Shown here: in pieces, positions 61,438-64,000 of the stretch
Numbering within the stretch: the first letter of the stretch is position 1
Layout of the letters: each line of letters begins with the position of its first letter
DNA from: an uncultured Atopobium sp.
GTDB lineage: Bacteria > Actinomycetota > Coriobacteriia > Coriobacteriales > Atopobiaceae
Assembly: GCA_938028565.1 (NCBI GenBank)
Contig: CALIZS010000004.1
Span: forward strand, 62,001-126,000
DNA length: 64,000 nt
Direction: 5' to 3'
Made by a program: the position numbers and the translations under genes
The notes under the pieces: model-generated
Database searches by the model: none
What the model saw: only the letters and a program-made list of their open reading frames with translations
Told to the model about the DNA's origin: nothing

Positions 61438-61884
61438 ATGCGTTGTCCAAAATGCGGTCACGAAGAGTCAAAGGTTATTGATTCTCGCTCATCCGAGAAT
61501 AACGATGCCATTAGAAGGCGTCGCGAGTGCATGTCCTGTAAGTTTCGTTTTACAACCTATGAGCGCTTAGAAGAGATTCCTATCACCGTTGTGAAGAAAG
61601 ACGGTCACAAGGAGCCTTTTGATAGACAGAAGCTCATGAGAGGCCTTGTTGCTGCAACAGTAAAGAGAGATATCTCTGTTGCTTCTCTTGATCATTTTAT
61701 TGATGGAATTGAGTCTCAGATTAGAGACAAAGGTCAATACGAGATTAAATCTGAAGACCTTGGAAGCATTGTACTTAAAAACCTGGTTATGCTTGATAAA
61801 GTTGCATACATTAGGTTTGCTTCTGTTTATAGAGACTTTAAAGATGTTGATGAATTTAGCGCAGAATTAAGGAGCCTGAATTAA
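61438..61884 (+). CDS. nrdR: Transcriptional repressor NrdR
   Basis: It represses ribonucleotide reductase genes in response to ATP/dATP. The 148-residue product starts [19 protein letters not shown], a zinc ribbon with CPKC and [13 protein letters not shown], followed by an ATP-cone domain ([20 protein letters not shown]). The start ATG 61438 follows AAAGGGGA; the in-frame upstream extension from 61372 is not used. It overlaps dut by one base; both concern dNTP supply. Confidence 0.97.
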   Translation: MRCPKCGHEESKVIDSRSSENNDAIRRRRECMSCKFRFTTYERLEEIPITVVKKDGHKEPFDRQKLMRGLVAATVKRDISVASLDHFIDGIESQIRDKGQYEIKSEDLGSIVLKNLVMLDKVAYIRFASVYRDFKDVDEFSAELRSLN

Positions 61885-62333
61885 TGAGCAATTTTGACAT
61901 CCAGCTACCTATTAAACGCCTTGATCCTACGGTCGAACTTCCTTCGTACGCTTATACAGGAGATGCTGGATTAGATCTTAGAAGTGCTGAAGATGTTGAT
62001 CTTGCTCCTTTTGAGCGCAAACTTATTTCTACTGGTTTAGCTATTGCAATTCCTGATGGCTATGCAGGATTTGTACAGCCAAGAAGTGGCCTGGCCCTTA
62101 AGAAGGGCCTTTCTATGGCAAATACTCCAGGCCTTATTGACGCTCATTATCGTGGAGAGCTTAAAGTTTGCGCTATTAACCTCGATAGTAAAGAAACTAT
62201 TCATATTGAGCGCGGCGAGCGCATTGCACAGCTTGTAATTCAGCAAGTTCCAGTTGTACAGCTTGTTGAGGTTGATGAGCTTGATCAGACTGATCGCGGC
62301 GCCGGTGGATTTGGTTCCAGTGGAGTTCAGTAA
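61884..62333 (+). CDS. dut: Deoxyuridine 5'-triphosphate nucleotidohydrolase (dUTPase)
   Basis: It hydrolyses dUTP to dUMP, keeping uracil out of DNA. The 149-residue trimeric-type product has the five motifs in order: [36 protein letters not shown], and [15 protein letters not shown] overlap with nrdR indicates one operon. Confidence 0.97.
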   Translation: MSNFDIQLPIKRLDPTVELPSYAYTGDAGLDLRSAEDVDLAPFERKLISTGLAIAIPDGYAGFVQPRSGLALKKGLSMANTPGLIDAHYRGELKVCAINLDSKETIHIERGERIAQLVIQQVPVVQLVEVDELDQTDRGAGGFGSSGVQ

Positions 62334-62399
62334 TTTTTTTGGTGATAAGCGCTGCGGCGTTTGCATAAAGGAAAAGCCTCTTTAGGAAGGAAGAGCTTA

Positions 62400-63716
62400 A
62401 TGGAGAAGTTCTTTAAAGTAGCAGAGCGTGGTAGCACTCCCGCTCAAGAATTTAGGGCTGGAATTACAACATTCCTCGCAATGGCATATATCATTGCAGT
62501 AAACCCAGCTCTTCTCGCGGCTGCGGGTGTGCCAATTTCAGCAGCTATTACTGCAACTTGCCTTGGTGGCGGTGTAATGACCATTCTGATGGGTCTTTTT
62601 GCTAATCGTCCACTTGCGTGTGCATCTGGCATGGGTGTTAATGCTGTTGTTGCATTCTCCTTGACTCCAATTGCTGGAGGAGACTGGCACGCAGCAATGG
62701 CAGTAATCTTCATCGAGGGCATTGCAATTTTACTTTTAGTTCTTTGCGGCCTTCGTGAAGCTATCATGGATGCAATTCCAGTAAACCTACGCCATGCAAT
62801 CTCAGTTGGCCTAGGTCTTTTTATTGCCCTGATTGGCCTTAAGAACAGCGGAATTATTATTGCCAACGAGTCAACTCTTGTTGCTCTGGGTGATATTTTC
62901 TCTCCAACTTTTATCGTCGGAGTAATTTCCATTGTTGCTACAGTTGTTCTTTACTCTGCTCGTGTTAAGGGTTCCCTTCTTATTGGTATTATCCTCGCAG
63001 TACTTGTTGGTATTCCACTTGGCGTAACATCAACTCCAACTGGTGTTGTTTCTGGTCTTGATTTTGGTACTTTTGGCGCTCCATTCCTTACCGATGGTTC
63101 CGGCGTTATGGGTATCGTCAAAGCTCTGACTACTCCAGTTCTACTTGTATTTGCTTTCTCTTTGATGATGTCCGACTTCTTCGATACCATGGGATCTGCA
63201 ATGGCTATCGCAAAACAGGGTGACTTCCTCACTGAGGATGGTAATGTCAAAGACATCAAGCAGATTCTTATTGTTGACTCTGCTGCTGCAGCTGCAGGCG
63301 GTCTTTTTGGTGCTTCTTCTATTACCACCTTTATTGAGTCTGCATCTGGTGCTGCTGATGGCGGCCGTACTGGTCTTTCTTCTGTCGTTACAGGCCTTCT
63401 TTTCATTGCAGCGGCCTTCATTGCACCTCTTATTTCTATCGTCAGCTCTGCAGCTACCTGCGGCGCACTGGTCCTTGTTGGCTTCCTGATGATGTCTGAG
63501 GTCACAGAGATCGATTGGAACGATCTTCTCGAGGGCTTCCCAGCATTTATGGTTATTGCTGGCATTCCAATGACTTACTCAATTTCTGACGGCATTGGCT
63601 TTGGTTTCATTTTCTACGTTGTCGTCGCTCTTGTTACTGGTAACGTTAAGAAGGTTAAGCCTTTGATGTGGGTAGCAACTCTTGCATTTGTTGCTTACTT
63701 CATCATCGCTAACTAG
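62400..63716 (+). CDS. NCS2 family purine permease (AzgA/GhxP/PbuG-like)
   Basis: The product is 438 residues from ATG 62400 after GGAAGGAAGAG. It has about twelve hydrophobic segments. The AzgA-subfamily landmarks are FRAGITTFLAMAYIIAVNPALL at the start, ACASGMGVNAVVAFSL, and DFFDTMGSAMAIAKQGDFL near residue 272. Such carriers take up adenine, hypoxanthine and guanine with protons; the exact substrate cannot be read from sequence. Only 66 bases separate it from dut and no purine riboswitch is visible. Confidence 0.92.
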   Translation: MEKFFKVAERGSTPAQEFRAGITTFLAMAYIIAVNPALLAAAGVPISAAITATCLGGGVMTILMGLFANRPLACASGMGVNAVVAFSLTPIAGGDWHAAMAVIFIEGIAILLLVLCGLREAIMDAIPVNLRHAISVGLGLFIALIGLKNSGIIIANESTLVALGDIFSPTFIVGVISIVATVVLYSARVKGSLLIGIILAVLVGIPLGVTSTPTGVVSGLDFGTFGAPFLTDGSGVMGIVKALTTPVLLVFAFSLMMSDFFDTMGSAMAIAKQGDFLTEDGNVKDIKQILIVDSAAAAAGGLFGASSITTFIESASGAADGGRTGLSSVVTGLLFIAAAFIAPLISIVSSAATCGALVLVGFLMMSEVTEIDWNDLLEGFPAFMVIAGIPMTYSISDGIGFGFIFYVVVALVTGNVKKVKPLMWVATLAFVAYFIIAN

Positions 63717-63731
63717 TTTTAAACTACTAGG

Positions 63732-63775
63732 GGAGGCACGTTCAAGATGGGGGTCTTGTCGTGTCTCCTTCTTTA
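63732..63775 (+). terminator. Terminator after the purine permease
   Basis: GGAGGCACG (63732-63740) pairs with CGTGTCTCC (63760-63768), with inner CAAGA / TCTTG, followed by a pyrimidine-rich TTCTTT tail. Confidence 0.8.
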
Positions 63776-63816
63776 TGTATGAATAGATTGTGTACAATTT
63801 ATTTTTAATTGATAAC

Positions 63817-63831
63817 TGATAATGATTGTCA
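63817..63831 (+). promoter_or_regulatory. Fur/PerR-type operator upstream of the trxB-like gene
   Basis: TGATAATGATTGTCA matches the 7-1-7 Fur box TGATAATNATTATCA at 14 of 15 positions and the PerR box nearly as well. It lies about 50 bases before the gene and just upstream of TATAAC (63841-63846), a possible -10. Confidence 0.55.
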
Positions 63832-63881
63832 CCAATAGGGTATAACAAAGCCAGTTTCGATTTATACGATTGGAGCCAATC

Positions 63882-64000
63882 ATGGCAGACGTTATTACTA
63901 AAGACCTTGTTATTGTTGGTGGCGGTCCTGCAGGACTTTCTGCTGCAATTTATGCAAAGCGAGCTCTTCTCGATACCGTTGTTTTAGAGAAGCAGGCTGT
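63882..64000 (+). CDS. trxB: Thioredoxin reductase-like flavoprotein (5' end only)
   Basis: The first 39 codons are visible, running off the window. [20 protein letters not shown] (residues 8-27) is an FAD-binding Rossmann motif typical of thioredoxin reductase and related NADPH flavoproteins such as AhpF. ATG 63882 follows TGGAG. The redox CxxC motif lies beyond the window, so another flavin reductase is possible. Confidence 0.8.
   Translation, partial: MADVITKDLVIVGGGPAGLSAAIYAKRALLDTVVLEKQA

Noticed and set aside
1..64000. Mobile elements or prophage
   Set aside because: No transposase, integrase, phage structural gene or terminal inverted repeat was recognised; gene orders are conserved housekeeping ones.

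Overview
The window reads as a chromosomal stretch of a low-to-mid GC actinobacterium of the class Coriobacteriia. An Atopobium/Lancefieldella-like relative is the best guess; this is inferred from gene content and order, not from a marker-gene search. Clues are the actinobacterial integration host factor gene (mihF) fused by overlap to gmk and rpoZ, a dnaG-rpoD pair, RNase J and RNase Y together, SpoVS in a set with no other sporulation genes, Firmicutes-like class II GalT, and a divergent lexA / LysM division-suppressor pair followed by nrdR. No rRNA, CRISPR array, prophage or insertion sequence was found. Coding density is high, with many ATGA or TAATG stop/start overlaps.

Layout. 0-2.4 kb: dnaG 3' end, rpoD, tRNA-Asn. 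2.5-13.2 kb: a galactose regulon. It has an mglBAC-type ABC importer, a convergent galMKT operon (Leloir pathway) and a divergent LacI-family regulator; three copies of one 17-bp operator tie the parts together. A 740-bp intergenic region between mglC and galT holds a degenerate repeat array. 13.3-14.4 kb: a lone polysaccharide-export type ATPase with an extra N-terminal domain. 14.4-19.8 kb: the pyrimidine operon pyrRBCKDF behind an attenuator-like leader. 20-22.4 kb: mihF-gmk-rpoZ-thiI. 22.7-26.7 kb: comEA-comEC-holA, with rpsT convergent. 27-38.6 kb: lepA, dus, hemW, two DnaJ-type genes, mtaB, phoH, ybeY, dgkA, era, recO. 38.7-43.2 kb: rpsO, pnp, rnj. 43.2-52.4 kb: ftsK, a RodZ-like gene, yajQ, rimO, pgsA, cinA, recA, recX. 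52.4-59.3 kb: a structured leader, rny, a GHKL ATPase, spoVS, miaB, miaA, hflX. 59.3-64 kb: a DUF1624 membrane protein and lexA on the minus strand, then the LysM protein, nrdR, dut, a purine permease and the start of a trxB-like gene.

How it works together. The first part equips the cell to take up galactose and feed it into the Leloir pathway under one repressor. The rest is mostly housekeeping for nucleotide supply, RNA decay (PNPase, RNase J, RNase Y, YbeY), tRNA and ribosome modification (ThiI, Dus, MtaB, RimO, MiaB, MiaA), DNA repair (RecO, RecA, RecX, LexA) and cell division (FtsK, RodZ-like, LysM protein).

Most unusual points: (1) the MglB-like binding protein appears circularly permuted, the segment that normally opens the protein being at its C-terminus, on a Tat lipoprotein signal; (2) MglC carries about 220 extra N-terminal coiled-coil residues; (3) the first DnaJ-type protein has its C-terminal part replaced by membrane segments; (4) hflX has an apparent one-base frameshift near its start; (5) an eight-copy repeat array of two orientations lies at 7.5-7.9 kb; (6) the nonamer TTCTCGCCA is strongly over-represented; (7) a compact structured RNA with its own promoter precedes rny.
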